A model generated the notes under the pieces. It ran no database searches and had not been told where the DNA came from. It saw nothing but the letters and a program-made list of their open reading frames with translations. DNA of 64,000 nucleotides from Dermanyssus gallinae (lineage: Eukaryota; Arthropoda; Arachnida; Mesostigmata; Dermanyssidae). The stretch's first letter is position 1. Each line of letters begins with the position of its first letter. Positions 46,444 through 57,790 of the stretch are shown one piece after another. A program made the position numbers and the translations under genes. The stretch covers positions 124,001-188,000 of the forward strand of contig QVRM01005993.1 in NCBI GenBank assembly GCA_003439945.1, read 5' to 3'.

Positions 46444-46962
46444 CTACTTAGAGTACTTATGAAACGTGAAGGGAAAAGCCTCCACATGATTTCTCCACAC
46501 GTTGAGCGGCGTTCAAAATATACCTATCTATTTTTCGATCTATTTATTCGTTCGATCAGATGAGCGAGTCGATCAGTACGTAGTCGTGATGCCACGCGAT
46601 TTGCGTTTATCGTTGTGGGCGCCTATCGAATATGTATTGTGGTCATAAGTGTGGGAATCGTCAACTATTTGCAGGGCCAATTCTGCAGCATCCAAGGCGG
46701 CCAACATACGCCGCTTTGCCAATTACAACAACAGCAGCAGCAGCAAAAGCAGCAGCCACAGGGACATTATGCACCGCTGTCATTCGACAATCCGTGTTAT
46801 GAGTCGTTCGACACGCCACAACGGCGAAAAAGCGAAGAGTTGCTAATTGTTGACAGTAGGCCAGCCTCATCGTGTCCCAGCGTGGTGGTGACGTCAAACG
46901 TGCCCAATCTCAATCGAGTTCAATGGACGGGTCGTTACGAGCAACTTGTGACGTCAAACTAA
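45329..46962 (+). CDS. Single-pass membrane protein, last two exons, with FDNPxY tail
   Basis: Exon 45329-45470 has the acceptor ctttcag and donor GTAAGA. It encodes one transmembrane segment (GLVSVLIAMGVMLMFIGILR) followed by Cys and basic residues (APERKPLVCRG). The final exon 46675-46962 follows tatttgcag in the same phase and ends at TAA 46960-46962. The cytoplasmic tail has a Gln-rich run (46726-46764) and SFDNPCYESFDTP, an FxNPxY-type signal of the kind that binds PTB adaptors and drives clathrin endocytosis in LDL-receptor relatives. No ectodomain exon was found, so the receptor class is unknown. It could be an LDLR/LRP-like or another adhesion or transport receptor. Exon pairing rests on phase match and the membrane-then-tail logic. 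Confidence 0.6.
46345..46442. repeat. (ATT)n switching to (AAT)n microsatellite
   Basis: A short ATT/TTA run turns into about 28 AAT units, making the left end palindromic. It lies in the intron between the membrane and tail exons. Confidence 0.9.
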
Positions 46963-47176
46963 TTCGAAGCCGCAGCGCAGCAGCAACAACAACAACAAGA
47001 ACAACAACAACAACAACAACAACAAGAACAACAACAATAACACCGGTAGGATCTCTGCCTTTGTCTGCCGTTGGCTACTCATCATCATTATCATTCTCAT
47101 TATATACAACAACAACAACAATAACCACAATGCCATAATTAGCAGCATCACTTTTATCCTGTATATACGACAGTTA

Positions 47177-47222
<46 letters not shown>

Positions 47223-48206
47223 TTCTCAACTAGCGCTACTTCTTTTGCGAAAAAGCCCAGTTAATTTTCTCTCTCGTCTCGTGTGTACGAAGCTTACTTT
47301 GCGATTGTTATTATTAAACACACTAGTTGGTCAACAGCAGCGATACACCTTTTATGGTACTCCACTATTTAAACAACTCATGGCACCTGGGCTTGGACAC
47401 ACCATGGAATATATCTGTCATATGAGTAGAATGCGTTAGTGGTCCGATTGTTTGTGGCCATCAGCGTATTTTGCATGCTAACTTGTTTCGAGACTGAAAT
47501 ACTTTAGCAGCTTTTTTGCAAAGCTAGCGATTGAAGATTCTCAGTTGGAGATTGTGATGAGACGGTGACTGTTTATTGGGAGGTCAAAAAGCTGCCTGGT
47601 TGTTTATGTAAGCCCCTTAGGAACAAGAGATAAAAATGTATATAAAAATGCGCGCAATAGATGAGTTTATAAATAGGTAAGCTGAACACCACGTCAGCAC
47701 CTCTCTTGCGAAGCAAACGATCGAAAATTTCAATGAAACATCCTAATAAAACGTTGTCTGTTCACCCACAAATGAAAAGCGCCGCTTGATCTTTTATGTA
47801 AACTTTTTACAAAGCAAAATCTAAACAAAATATAAGTTTACAAATTAGTAGTAGGTTTACAAATTGATAAGCTATAGGGGGCGTACAGTAAATTGCCTGT
47901 TTTGAACCACACTAATAATTTCGGCAGCCTCAAGGAGTCTTAAAAAAGTATTTAAAAAAAAAATCACGACGATTATTAGAACAGCAACAGCGACAACAAC
48001 AACAACAACAACAAGTTCAAACGCAAATAACAGAAAAATAATTATAAGGTTAGATTTCGAATAGAATATGCGATGTGCAATCACACTAGAATAGCCAAAA
48101 TGCTATTGGGAGTCATCATACAAGTATATATTACCGAAATGCTTTTGATAACAGATCAATCCTGCAAACGTTAGCAGAAAACACCAGTTTACCATATCGT
48201 AAAAGG

Positions 48207-48265
<59 letters not shown>

Positions 48266-48878
48266 CGTGGATCTACAAAGGAACGGACAAAATAGAACGA
48301 TAGTTGTGGTTTCTTCAAGTAAAATGTTGTTCTCCGTGCCGCTTGTACAGTCGTATTCTGTCGTACATACGTGTTCGAAAACAGACAAAACCTACCAATA
48401 ATAAAGACTTTTCAGTTCGTTTGTTAATGATTGTCCTGCGCTTTTTGAGACAGTGGTTGCGTGCTTTAGGTACGTAATACATGTGGTAGTGCCGGTAAAG
48501 GGATTTTAGAGAAAGGGAACATATATAGAGAAATAGAGAGTCGTTTCTATAGTGTACTTCTATTTTATATGCCGCTCTTACAAAAAATTCTAGTCTGCGT
48601 TAATGGACCGACACTTCAAATGATCATGAAATGCCGACCAAAATGCTCAAAGTATACTGAACTCCAGCTCATCAGTATTGCGTACAGTGTTTTGAGCTTA
48701 GCCAATATTAAGGTAAATATTATACAAGTATCTAGAAGCAAATTCATGACAAATTAAATCAGGGAAGCGAAGTTTACTTTAACCACATCCTAGTGAACTA
48801 AATATTACTGCAAATTTATTTTGTATTCTTTTAGTGCAAAAATTTATTATTTCGTGTCGATGAAGGGGCGCACAAAAA

Positions 48879-48917
<39 letters not shown>

Positions 48918-49137
48918 CATACGCACGTGTGTCAAAGACGTGACAAAAGTGGTTGCGAAGTTATTAGACCGCTTGTCTATGTACGCAGTTATAAATAAAT
49001 GCCAAACTAAGCAGCGCATATACTGCAGGCCAAAATCTGACGTCAGCATTACAATGCCCGCGGGGTGGCGTCCTCTGACGAAGAAAGTATAATCCACCAT
49101 TCTTGCAGCTAAGCACGGCCTGTTTGTTCGAGATGCC
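46963..49137. other. 3' flank of the receptor-like gene and intergenic sequence
   Basis: Starts with CAA-rich sequence (46979-47037), then (AT)n at 47178-47213, 48209-48261 and 48885-48913. No splice-supported exon was found. Confidence 0.45.
48209..48261. repeat. (AT)n microsatellite
   Basis: About 52 bases of alternating A and T. Confidence 0.9.
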
Positions 49138-49174
49138 TATATAAAGCGGGCGCATAACCCTGTTTCTTGTCAGT
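49138..49174 (+). promoter_or_regulatory. TATA box and initiator of the Arg-rich secreted protein gene
   Basis: TATATAAAG at 49138-49146 is followed by the arthropod initiator TCAGT at 49170-49174, which places the start site about 33 bases after the TATA box, the canonical spacing. The first exon then ends at a strong donor, TTCG|GTAAGT, at 49233. Confidence 0.75.
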
Positions 49175-49671
49175 TCCTCGATCCTGGAGTCGACAGCAGC
49201 TCGGAACGGACTTTTCCCCACATCCAGCCTTCGGTAAGTTGCTACAGCGAGTTCAACGAGTTGATGAGACACCATGCTGCGTCACGATGGTCATTTCTAG
49301 TTAGGTGCGTTTGAGAAAGCAGGCATCCCGCCGGTGGTCGCCGTGCCGTTAACGATGCAACATCAATGCCGTTATTGTGTTTGGGTGCGGCGAACGAATA
49401 TCATATTTGTTGCTGATGCTGTATTTACGCCTAGGTAACGTACCCGTTTTGTACCTGTTGTATAGTAGGACTAAACTTCGCATAGCTCGCACCGACACTC
49501 GACAAGTACCATGCAATTACCTTAAACACACACATATGTTTATTCGCGTTAGTAATAAAGACAATTCTTGTTACCTTATGCGTTTACCAGAACAGCAATC
49601 TTTTTTTCTCCGTTTTATTGAGAGCACAAGTACTTATAAACGCGTCCTTCGTTGTTTGTGATTCCAAAGCA

Positions 49672-52521
49672 ATGCAGCTGCGCCGGTACTTCCTTGTGGT
49701 GTGCCTGATCGCTTCTCCGTGCAGCGCTCACCTCGACGCACGGGTGCGCCAGGAGTCGCTGTGGACAGGGTTCAGCCCAACGGATGATCCAGGCTTGCGA
49801 AAGGAGCCTCAACTGTCCGCTCGAGGCACTGACCGTCAACGTGAGATCGTGAGGAGCTTTGAGATCAACGGTCGAGAGGAGGTTGATGATGTTGAACGTC
49901 GGAATGTGTTCAACGTCTACGATATTCGAAGAGATGACCAGCATCGTCGGGACGTTTTTGACGCTAGAAGCAGTCCTTGGGCTACATTCGGTGTCGCTCA
50001 GAGGCTGAACAGTCAAGAGGTCGATCAGGCCGAACAGAGCCGACACCGTACGGACGTCCGGGACAATGAACGAACGACAATACTGATTGATACCCGCATG
50101 GACCGGCAGAGAGACCGGCAAACCGATACCCGAAGTATCGATGCGAGACCGCCCGCCACGCGTGTGTATCGTGCTCAAACAATCAGAGATCTGGAGGCAA
50201 CTTCCCTGAATCGATTCGAGTATCAGCCGAACACTAGCTCCGGGAACCGAAGGCAGCTAGAGCGTGCTTCCGAAAGCTACGACAACTCTGAGTCTCACGC
50301 AACGCGGCGAAATTCAGAGATCCGGGCTATTGTTGACATCTCAAGACGTGAAGAGGTACGCGACCGTGAATACATTCACCGTACAGATAGCGCCACACGA
50401 ACCGATCATCGAAGAGGCGGTGTTTGGGATGCTGACACTTTGCGTGAAGAGAACGCGGCTCGGGGTATTGTCCGCGAGCACCGTCAACAGCGCGACATTG
50501 TTCGTGAAAACGAGCACATAATCATGAAGCGCGAACAACAACAGCAAAGACACGATCATGCTCAAGTTGAAAGGAGGTTTCGAGATCTTTCTCGTGAGGA
50601 ACGACGCGAGCGCATGGAAACGCGTGACAAAGAGGAAATCATTAGATCGCACAACAGGCGGCAGGAGCGGGAGCGCTCTGATGTTCGATCTCAAGACGAC
50701 ACCAGAAGGGCTCGCTCCCAAACTGAGCGTGATCAGGAACGCGACAATGTTTTGGACAGAGAGGCTCCGCGAATCCGATCTGAAAATCGTATGCGGCGTC
50801 AAGAGCGCAGCGTTGAAGACAGAATTCAAACGGGTGCGTCGCGCCAAGGTCGCGAGATGTCCGCTGACGCTCAAAGTAATGACTTGAGACGTCAGTCCAC
50901 TCGTCAGGAGGAACGTCAGAAAAGCGAGGACCGCAGTGTGGCCACAACGCGCAATTATGCGCGTTATGACAGAGAAAATAGGCAGACGAAAAGAGTTCGA
51001 ACTGACGAACCGAGGCAAATCGATACTCGGGTTGAATCTAGCGATAGACGCCGAGAAAACGTTGATCATACTAGAGGCTCGGAACGCGTTGCCGGAAGCC
51101 GCCACAACAACGAGCAAGCTCGAGCGTTCTCGTTTGAAGACCGCGAGCTGCGCCAATTGGCCAGGCACAGGGACACCGCGGCGCGAGGTTATGGCAGCGT
51201 TTTAGAGCAGGAACAACGACTTGAAGTTCGTCACAGTCTCGATCGTACACGAAATCCGCAGGCCGATGCTCACCTACGGCAGCTGGATAACCAGCCCTAC
51301 CAAAGCCGTAGCCCTTCGTCTAAGGTTCAAGCTGATCGACAAAACAGCGAACAAAGTGAACGCCGCCGTACCCAAGGCGCAGAGCACGCAGTTAGGGCCC
51401 GTTCCCGCGAAGACCGCACCCATAGCCACCGAGGCGATGAAAGAGAAATTCGGGCCGATTACCAGCGAGCTGAGCAGCGACGCTCCGAGGACCGCCGTAA
51501 CGAAGAGAGGCACTCGTCCGACAGAGTTCGGCGCAGGGAACTTTCTGTAGACGTCCGTCGCAGTGACAGAAGCATCCCATCACTGTCGCGCCAGCAGCAG
51601 CAGCAATGGAACACCGACGGCCGTGAGGGAACAGCTCGAGTGAGGACCAGCAGAGAGTGCCAAACAAACAGTGACAATAGCCGTCGGGTGGACGCGTCGA
51701 CCGACACTGCTTACGAGTCGGCAGGGGAAGCTCGTCGAGACGAGGCTGTCCGAGGCAATCACGAGGGAGGGGAAGCTCGGCGAGACGAAGCTGTCCGAGG
51801 CGTTCGGTTTACCGGTGCGCTCGAAGATCGCCAGGAACGCGACGCGGTAACTCGTGCGGCCAACGAGGAGGAACGTCGAGAGGACGTTAGATATCGTCAA
51901 GAAGCCGAGCGCCGCCAAGAGGAGATACGGGCCTGTGAAGTTCGACATGACTCGGCAGCTCAACTGGACACGAGGGCTGAACGAAGGCCGGACGACGTCT
52001 ACCACCTCGACGACGGTCAATGTGCGGCGCCGCGTACCAGCCCCCGCATGGCTGAGAACCGTTACGGCAGGGAAGCACGCTCAATCCGTGGGGTGCGCGA
52101 TGATGCTTTAGGTGATCCTGAGCGAGTGCAATTGCAGCTCAGACTTGAATCGCGTCGTGAGGACAACGCACAGTTTACAGATGGTGGTGACGCAGAACTT
52201 GAGCGTTATTCCGCCAGATACGAGAGAAATTCGCCTCGAAGCGATAGTCGGGCTACTCTCGAAAGTATTCCAGATGACACCGACTACAAAGAACGTGTCG
52301 ATATTGCCCGCATATCGGCCAATCGTGACGTTTCGACGACTTACGCTGAACGAGACTTGATCGTCGAGGAGCACCACCTCACGGCCAAGACAGCAAATGC
52401 TGGCAGAACTATCGAACAATCGTTGTTAGAGACCCTGCTGAGCGCAGTGTTTATGGCTGCAACTTACCGTCTCAAGCATATATCGTCTCAGTCAAAGGCT
52501 ATTTTGGGAGAAATCTACTAA
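49672..52521 (+). CDS. Secreted Arg/Glu-rich low-complexity protein, 949 residues
   Basis: Function not recognised. I start at ATG 49672 because it opens a typical signal peptide (MQLRRYFLVVCLIASPCSA, cleavage likely after CSA), while the open frame upstream to 49618 lacks a methionine in context. A non-coding exon about 49170-49233 probably joins at an acceptor near 49623 (ctccgttttattgag). The mature chain is almost entirely polar: Arg, Glu, Asp, Gln and Ser in irregular short motifs (RREE, DRR, ERR, RSEDR), few hydrophobics and very few Cys. It resembles trichohyalin-type or other disordered coiled proteins. A tandem repeat GEARRDEAVRG occurs twice near 51724-51800. The last 45 residues turn hydrophobic (SLLETLLSAVFMAATYRL). 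It could be a structural, cuticle, salivary or egg-shell component. AATAAA stands at 52600-52605. Confidence 0.75.
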   Translation: MQLRRYFLVVCLIASPCSAHLDARVRQESLWTGFSPTDDPGLRKEPQLSARGTDRQREIVRSFEINGREEVDDVERRNVFNVYDIRRDDQHRRDVFDARSSPWATFGVAQRLNSQEVDQAEQSRHRTDVRDNERTTILIDTRMDRQRDRQTDTRSIDARPPATRVYRAQTIRDLEATSLNRFEYQPNTSSGNRRQLERASESYDNSESHATRRNSEIRAIVDISRREEVRDREYIHRTDSATRTDHRRGGVWDADTLREENAARGIVREHRQQRDIVRENEHIIMKREQQQQRHDHAQVERRFRDLSREERRERMETRDKEEIIRSHNRRQERERSDVRSQDDTRRARSQTERDQERDNVLDREAPRIRSENRMRRQERSVEDRIQTGASRQGREMSADAQSNDLRRQSTRQEERQKSEDRSVATTRNYARYDRENRQTKRVRTDEPRQIDTRVESSDRRRENVDHTRGSERVAGSRHNNEQARAFSFEDRELRQLARHRDTAARGYGSVLEQEQRLEVRHSLDRTRNPQADAHLRQLDNQPYQSRSPSSKVQADRQNSEQSERRRTQGAEHAVRARSREDRTHSHRGDEREIRADYQRAEQRRSEDRRNEERHSSDRVRRRELSVDVRRSDRSIPSLSRQQQQQWNTDGREGTARVRTSRECQTNSDNSRRVDASTDTAYESAGEARRDEAVRGNHEGGEARRDEAVRGVRFTGALEDRQERDAVTRAANEEERREDVRYRQEAERRQEEIRACEVRHDSAAQLDTRAERRPDDVYHLDDGQCAAPRTSPRMAENRYGREARSIRGVRDDALGDPERVQLQLRLESRREDNAQFTDGGDAELERYSARYERNSPRSDSRATLESIPDDTDYKERVDIARISANRDVSTTYAERDLIVEEHHLTAKTANAGRTIEQSLLETLLSAVFMAATYRLKHISSQSKAILGEIY

Positions 52522-52599
52522 GCCAACAGATTTGGCGACGCATCCGTACGGCAATATTTGCCCCTATTCGCTGAGCTCCGTATACGGTGTTACCCCGCA

Positions 52600-52605
52600 A
52601 ATAAA
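52600..52605 (+). terminator. Polyadenylation signal of the Arg-rich protein gene
   Basis: AATAAA, 79 bases after the stop codon, the only canonical hexamer close to the end of the coding exon. Confidence 0.65.
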
Positions 52606-52668
52606 TGTATCCCTCATCAATCATAACAACCGCTCGTGTCTTCCATATTCGTAGTTTCGTCAACAATC

Positions 52669-52674
52669 TTTATT
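52669..52674 (-). terminator. Possible polyadenylation signal of the acid lipase gene
   Basis: TTTATT on the plus strand gives AATAAA on the minus strand, about 330 bases past the lipase stop. With the signal at 52600 on the other strand the two convergent genes would end within about 100 bases of each other. Confidence 0.45.
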
Positions 52675-53001
52675 TGTTGCCAGCAACAAACACAACAACA
52701 ACATCAACAGCAACAACTATAAATGTGTATTTACAACTTAGTATCTACAAACTATGTACAAGTTTTCTCACGCGCTTCTAATGCGCGCACAGCGTTTAGG
52801 CAGTCAGAAACATACTTTAAAACACAAACTAAAACAAATAATAAGACGCTACCATTGTTGCACCATTGTCGTCAGCAAGCGTTGGTGTAAACGCTCGAAA
52901 ACAAGCAACGAACAGTAGAAAATTAGCTAAAACGAGAAAACGACTATGCTTGACGAAAATGCGTTAAGAACTAACTATAACAACTTCATCGAAATGCACT
53001 G

Positions 53002-55157
53002 TTATAACGCCTTCCACGGCGTTGTATGGGGTCCACGGATTCGACCCGTGATAGCCGGCCGCCGGTCTCGCTTTACATTCATTCTATCTGAATTTGTTAT
53101 ACTGATCCGACTACTACTACTTCTGCTACTACTATTTCTGCTACTACTACTACTACCACTAGTACTACCATTTCGTCTGCTAATATATCGATCGGAGCCT
53201 CGAGTAGCTTGGCTTTGCGCGCGTTGCGAGGTTGGCGGGAGCAAATCGTACAAGCTGAGCTTCTTTGACCCTTGGCGAACGGGAAACCAGTCCGTTTGGA
53301 ATCCGCCGTTGTTGTCCGGATGCATGACGATCGACGGTCGGGTGTTTTCTTGGTCATAATCGACATTTTCCTGCGATACGTGAACCGAGTGGCCGGGTGT
53401 CGACGGCGATGGCGGAGGACGACGGACAAAGTCAGATGCAGCAGAATCTGATTCGTCGGGCCGTCCGTCGGAGAAATGCCCTCCGACGGCCTGTTCGTGG
53501 TCAACCGCCTCATGAATCGATGGCTGCTGCACGCGACCTCCGTCCTGTATTGAAAGCACCATATCATGGACGGCTGACGGTGGCTGACGTGTGCTTGTCG
53601 TTTCATCATGGTACGGGAAGATGTCGGGTTGTCTATTGTTGTTGTTGCTGACAGGTCGGTTCATCGGTTTGGCGGCATCCTTGCCCACCGATTCGAAGAG
53701 GAACGGCGGTATTCCCGTTGGCGGATAGGCTGCACCCGGTAGCCGGCCGTGGAGGTAGGGTTGAATTTGATGATGATGATGATGATGATGCGGTTTCAGT
53801 GAGCCGAAATCGACAGCATGGTTGTCGAATAATGGCAGTTTTGGCAGCTGCTCGTTGATCGGGTGAAGCTGAGTCAACTCATTGCCGAAGAACAACGGTT
53901 GAGTATCCACCATATCCGGTTTCATGGCAGGCGAGTATGTTGGTGCTTCGGGCAGCCGCAACGGAACATCGGGTAGACGATCTGTGAGAACCACTGTGTG
54001 CGCTGGATGTATCGGCGCAGGCGTGGCCGAGAGTGGCGACTCGTGCTCGTTGTTCCAGGGGGCGCCCATTGGGATCGAGGCAAACTTGATTCCCATGACG
54101 GGTTGACCTGATGTGTTCTCGTGTGCTGGTGGCGGCATTGGGAACGGCGGAATCGGGGGACTCGTGTACGTCTGGTGGAACTCTGGCCGGTACAGGCCGA
54201 GATGTTCGCCATGGTGGAACTTGTTTATCAGGTGTATCACCGGCTCGTGAAGGAGGCGGTTTGCATTAATGCCGATGGTGAAGTCAAGGTGGGAAAACTG
54301 AGGGTCAGGAACGGCGTAATCGTAGACGATCGCGCGCCGGATCTCCTTTCGGAGCGAGCTGACATCTTCGGGCGTTGCAAGTCGGTCGTTCCTGCCCCAG
54401 AAGAGCGCCACGGGTGCAGTAATCTTGTAAAGCGGGTAGCGTGGAGGGTAGGGTGTGCCATATCGCCATAAGTTTTCCTTTTCTCCGTAGTCGTAACGGC
54501 GAAATTCCTTATGATTTCGGTTCTGAAATAGGCCCGCAAATAGAAATAGTGTGTTTAAACAAGAATTATATCAAGCCTGTAGTAGGAATACAAAGCTGTG
54601 TATGACAGCACGCAAGGTTGATCTGGCGATTAGGTGCCGACAGCGTATAGTTAGCTTTATGGTAGTCAGAATTAATTTGCCATTCAATACACAACAACAC
54701 ATTCCTCATACAGCTGCATTAAAGACCATTCGCTCTGAAATACATGTTTATCTAAAGCTCTGAGAAGCCCACGCGGGAACGCGCCTTTGGCCCTCGTCAG
54801 TCGGCAAATTTAAGAGAGCGTAAGGAACAACTTACGTTTCTCTAGCTTCAGGTCCTATACAAGGCTTGCCAGACATTTGACCCCATAATATAAAGCGATT
54901 CCTAATCTTTTTCCACTATTTTTAATACTGCGTACATACTCGTGTGCCCAAGCTATAGACAAATTAGCAATAGTAATCGAACAACGTAGAACAAATTGCC
55001 TAACAATAAATTAATTAAATTTCGTTACCTGAATCATGTGAATTAGGTTCTTGGTGGACGTCCCTGATGGCATGTGTGCCAGATAGACAGGTATCCGGGT
55101 CTGAAACACGTAAGGCAAGCTGTTTGTAAGTTTACTAGCCCTATATATATAAATATA

Positions 55158-55229
<72 letters not shown>

Positions 55230-55947
55230 AAAAGAGATAAATTTAAATGCTAGACTATAAAGTTTATGTAGTAGCAGGCCAGTGTGAAAAGTCTTATTAT
55301 CAACTTTGTTTCAGCATAAACAGTGCTTTAAAATATTCGTCGTAATATCTGGGGTATTATGCATGTGTAAGTGTTTTGCGTTAGATAACAAACTTGTTCT
55401 TACGCGATATTTGCGATGCGCCCCTCCCCTCCCCCCTACGTATACACAGCCGCATCGTTATGCTCCCCTGATATAAAAGAGTGATATGTATATACACGCA
55501 TGTATCAAGCTAATAACAAATAAACAATCAATTAATCAATCAGCCAAACAGTGGATGCATATACATATATGCCAACACATTATGTATCTATCAGTCTATG
55601 GTTACAAATAGAAACAAATGAACGCAAACCAATGTATATACTACGTTCTAGCCGTCTCACATAGTGGCTTTAGTCAGTGTGGAATATGTGTGCAGGTGTG
55701 CCGCCCGTGTAAATATCAACGTGAACGCTAATAGACGCACAATATACGTATATTTTAATAAAAATTGAATAGATATGCTAATTAATAGACGTACCCTGTT
55801 CAACTGGTGCGGACTAATACCGACGCTCATCGACACGGGCATATAGCAGAGACCTCGGATGTGCGAGTTGCACAGATGGTGGAACAGAGCACGGGAAGTA
55901 CGCGATGACGGCAATATTCCGCCGCCGTTGAACATCTCGACCCCTTT
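53002..55947 (-). CDS. Acid lipase (gastric/lysosomal type), C-terminal exons with extended tail
   Basis: AB-hydrolase lipase that cleaves ester bonds of triglycerides or sterol esters, normally secreted or lysosomal. Exons, minus strand: 55947-55795, 55100-55029 and 54522-53002 (stop at 53002), all phase 0. Order: ILPSSRTSRALFHHLCNS cap region, RIPVYLAHMPSGTSTKNLIH, FRRYDYGEKENLWRYGTP, then APVALFWGRNDRLATPEDV with the catalytic Asp and VPDPQFSHLDFTIGINA with the catalytic His. These blocks follow gastric lipase closely. The nucleophile elbow GxSxG and the signal peptide belong to exons further upstream (above 55950) that I could not find. After the usual lipase end (HEPVIHLINKF) the same exon stays open for about 370 more residues rich in Pro, His, Ser and Asn, with seven His in a row and an RS-rich end. 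That tail is not normal for the family. Confidence 0.8.
55141..55230. repeat. (AT)n followed by (GA)n
   Basis: About 60 bases of AT turn directly into about 25 bases of AG, within the lipase intron between 55100 and 55795. Confidence 0.9.
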
Positions 55948-56799
55948 CTGGATGATGATCGAGAAACGCGCCATTACACCGTAACGTTAGTTAACAGATC
56001 GTTAGTTAGCAGAACGAGGCAAAGGGCCAAGAAGCGAGCACGCCACAATGACACAGAGCGATCTACACCGCATCGACATCGGCAGCTGCATCTTCTTGTT
56101 CAAGCCCAGAATACAGCGCATGCAATGCAAAGCTACACAATGACATTAACACGTTCATAGCCAGATGATAGCCAGATGATACCGATTACATCCACATCAA
56201 AATCGATTGTGTTAGACAGGTGGACAGATTGACAGAAACACAGAGAAATATATCGATCGATAGATAGCTAGATACACCCGACCACACTGCCGTTCATTTC
56301 CATATCCACGAATCACGTCGCCTCGCTTATAGCTACCACCCACACGCTTGGTCCAGTTGACAGATTGACAGACACGCGGGACGACAAACAGCAGGAAAGA
56401 AACAATATTGTTAGCTCGAGATTCTGTTAGCAACACATTGCCACATAACAGCCGAGTAGAAGATGCAAAGCAGAGAGAAAAGCAGAAATACAACAAAAAC
56501 AACAATAGCAACAACAACAACAACAGCAAGGACAACACAAGCAAGGCAACCAAATATCACTGTCGCCGGCGCCATAGCGAAACAGCGACCCGACCTGGTC
56601 CTCAGCGCGCCCGCATTATTTACAGCGACAACAATCAGTACCTAACAGGCTGCAACAGGCTGCATTTATGGCCTCTGCCGAAGAGGAAGCACGTTGAAAG
56701 CCCACGCACGAATGGTGCTTATACCACATATTATTCGTTCCCCAGAATTGCCGGAACGAGATCGGTTTATTTATATATATATATATATATATATGGGAG
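55948..56799. other. Probable lipase intron; no exon found
   Basis: Should contain intron sequence, or further exons, of the acid lipase on the minus strand. None could be recognised. CAA-rich stretch at 56490-56540; (AT)n at 56770-56792. Confidence 0.4.
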
Positions 56800-57790
56800 A
56801 GGACCTAGACAATATAAACATGTTAGCAGATTTTTGTCATTCAAAACGTACTCTTCATTGTTATCCACAACTTTACCCCACCTCTATCAGAAGATAGATA
56901 CTATCGATTCCTATGAAAAAGAATTCTGGTTTCCGCATCCCGGTGAACGTCTTCACGTGCTCTTTACTGCTTCTGGTGAAACGAATTTCTTTCTCTGTAG
57001 ACAGATCTGCAGAAATCTGAATAGGTGGTTGTCCAACGGTGCAAGGTCCGATGAGTACGGTGAATGCGGCAAAATTTCCCAATGAAAGCTGGTTATCTTG
57101 AAGAAGCTGGGTAAACTCAAAAGGGCCTAACGCGCGTTGTGTCGCGTTTAGATGCGTCTTTTCTTGACGATACTGTATCTCTTCGTTTGGAGGGCCAGCA
57201 AAACCTCGGTCGAGCTGATCACAGTAGACACCCGTGTCTATCGAAGGGCAACTGGGACGGTGCCATGTGTATCCCGCCAAACATAGAGCAAAATCATGCG
57301 GGGATGGGTTTGCCTCTTAGGCGTTTCTGGGGAGGCTAGTGTAAGGCGAACCAGGATTTTCACGTTTCACATTGTCGTAAAGGATTAATTTGCTTTAAAA
57401 ATTGGCACCCTTTGTGTCTACTAAGCCAAGACGAGGATTTTGCCAGACGCCGTTGTTGCGTTTGCTCAAATCAAGAGGTCCCCGGTAGGAAGCTCAAATC
57501 AAGAGGTACCCATTGGTTTAACTTTGACACCAAACCATGGGCGCGAAGGCGAGTGGCGAAGTTTGTGTGACACATTTCGCAATGTATAGTTAATTCACGC
57601 GAAGTCACTTGGGATTCTGTCTCACAGTTTTGCGCAAGGGTTTTACTCGAGCCTATAAGGCTTTTCAGAATAGGGTTCATCCAGAAGGCTTTAATTGCCG
57701 AAACGAAACCTGGTGGACCAATTGTAGCAGAAAGTCTTTGAAATGCCGTTCTCGTGGTATAAACTTGAACGTTTTTGGACACTATATGTA
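56800..57790 (-). pseudogene. mariner-family transposase remnant
   Basis: Cut-and-paste DNA transposon, badly decayed. Minus strand in order: TFCYNWSTRFRFGN and SLLDEP (helix-turn-helix end, as in WFxRFRxGDxxLxDEPRxGRP) near 57670-57720. Then FATRLRAHGLVSKLNQWVPL near 57500-57560 (as in LxxLGKVxKLxxWVPHxL). Then VYCDQLDRGFAGPPNEEIQY near 57180-57230 (as in VYCQQLDRL), and GMRKPEFFFIGIDSI near 56900-56940 (as in FYxxGIxxLxxRW). It has many stops, and the final catalytic Asp region (YSPDLAPSD type) is unrecognisable. It lies in the flank or intron of the lipase gene on the same strand. Confidence 0.7.

Noticed and set aside
50341..51168. Long minus-strand frame opposite the Arg-rich protein (and 51580-52020)
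   Set aside because: A shadow of the biased plus-strand codons. Its hydrophobic residues mirror Arg/Glu codons, and it has no start context or domain.
53097..53609. Alternative minus-strand frame inside the lipase exon
   Set aside because: It overlaps the lipase frame, which continues from recognisable lipase sequence; no independent support.
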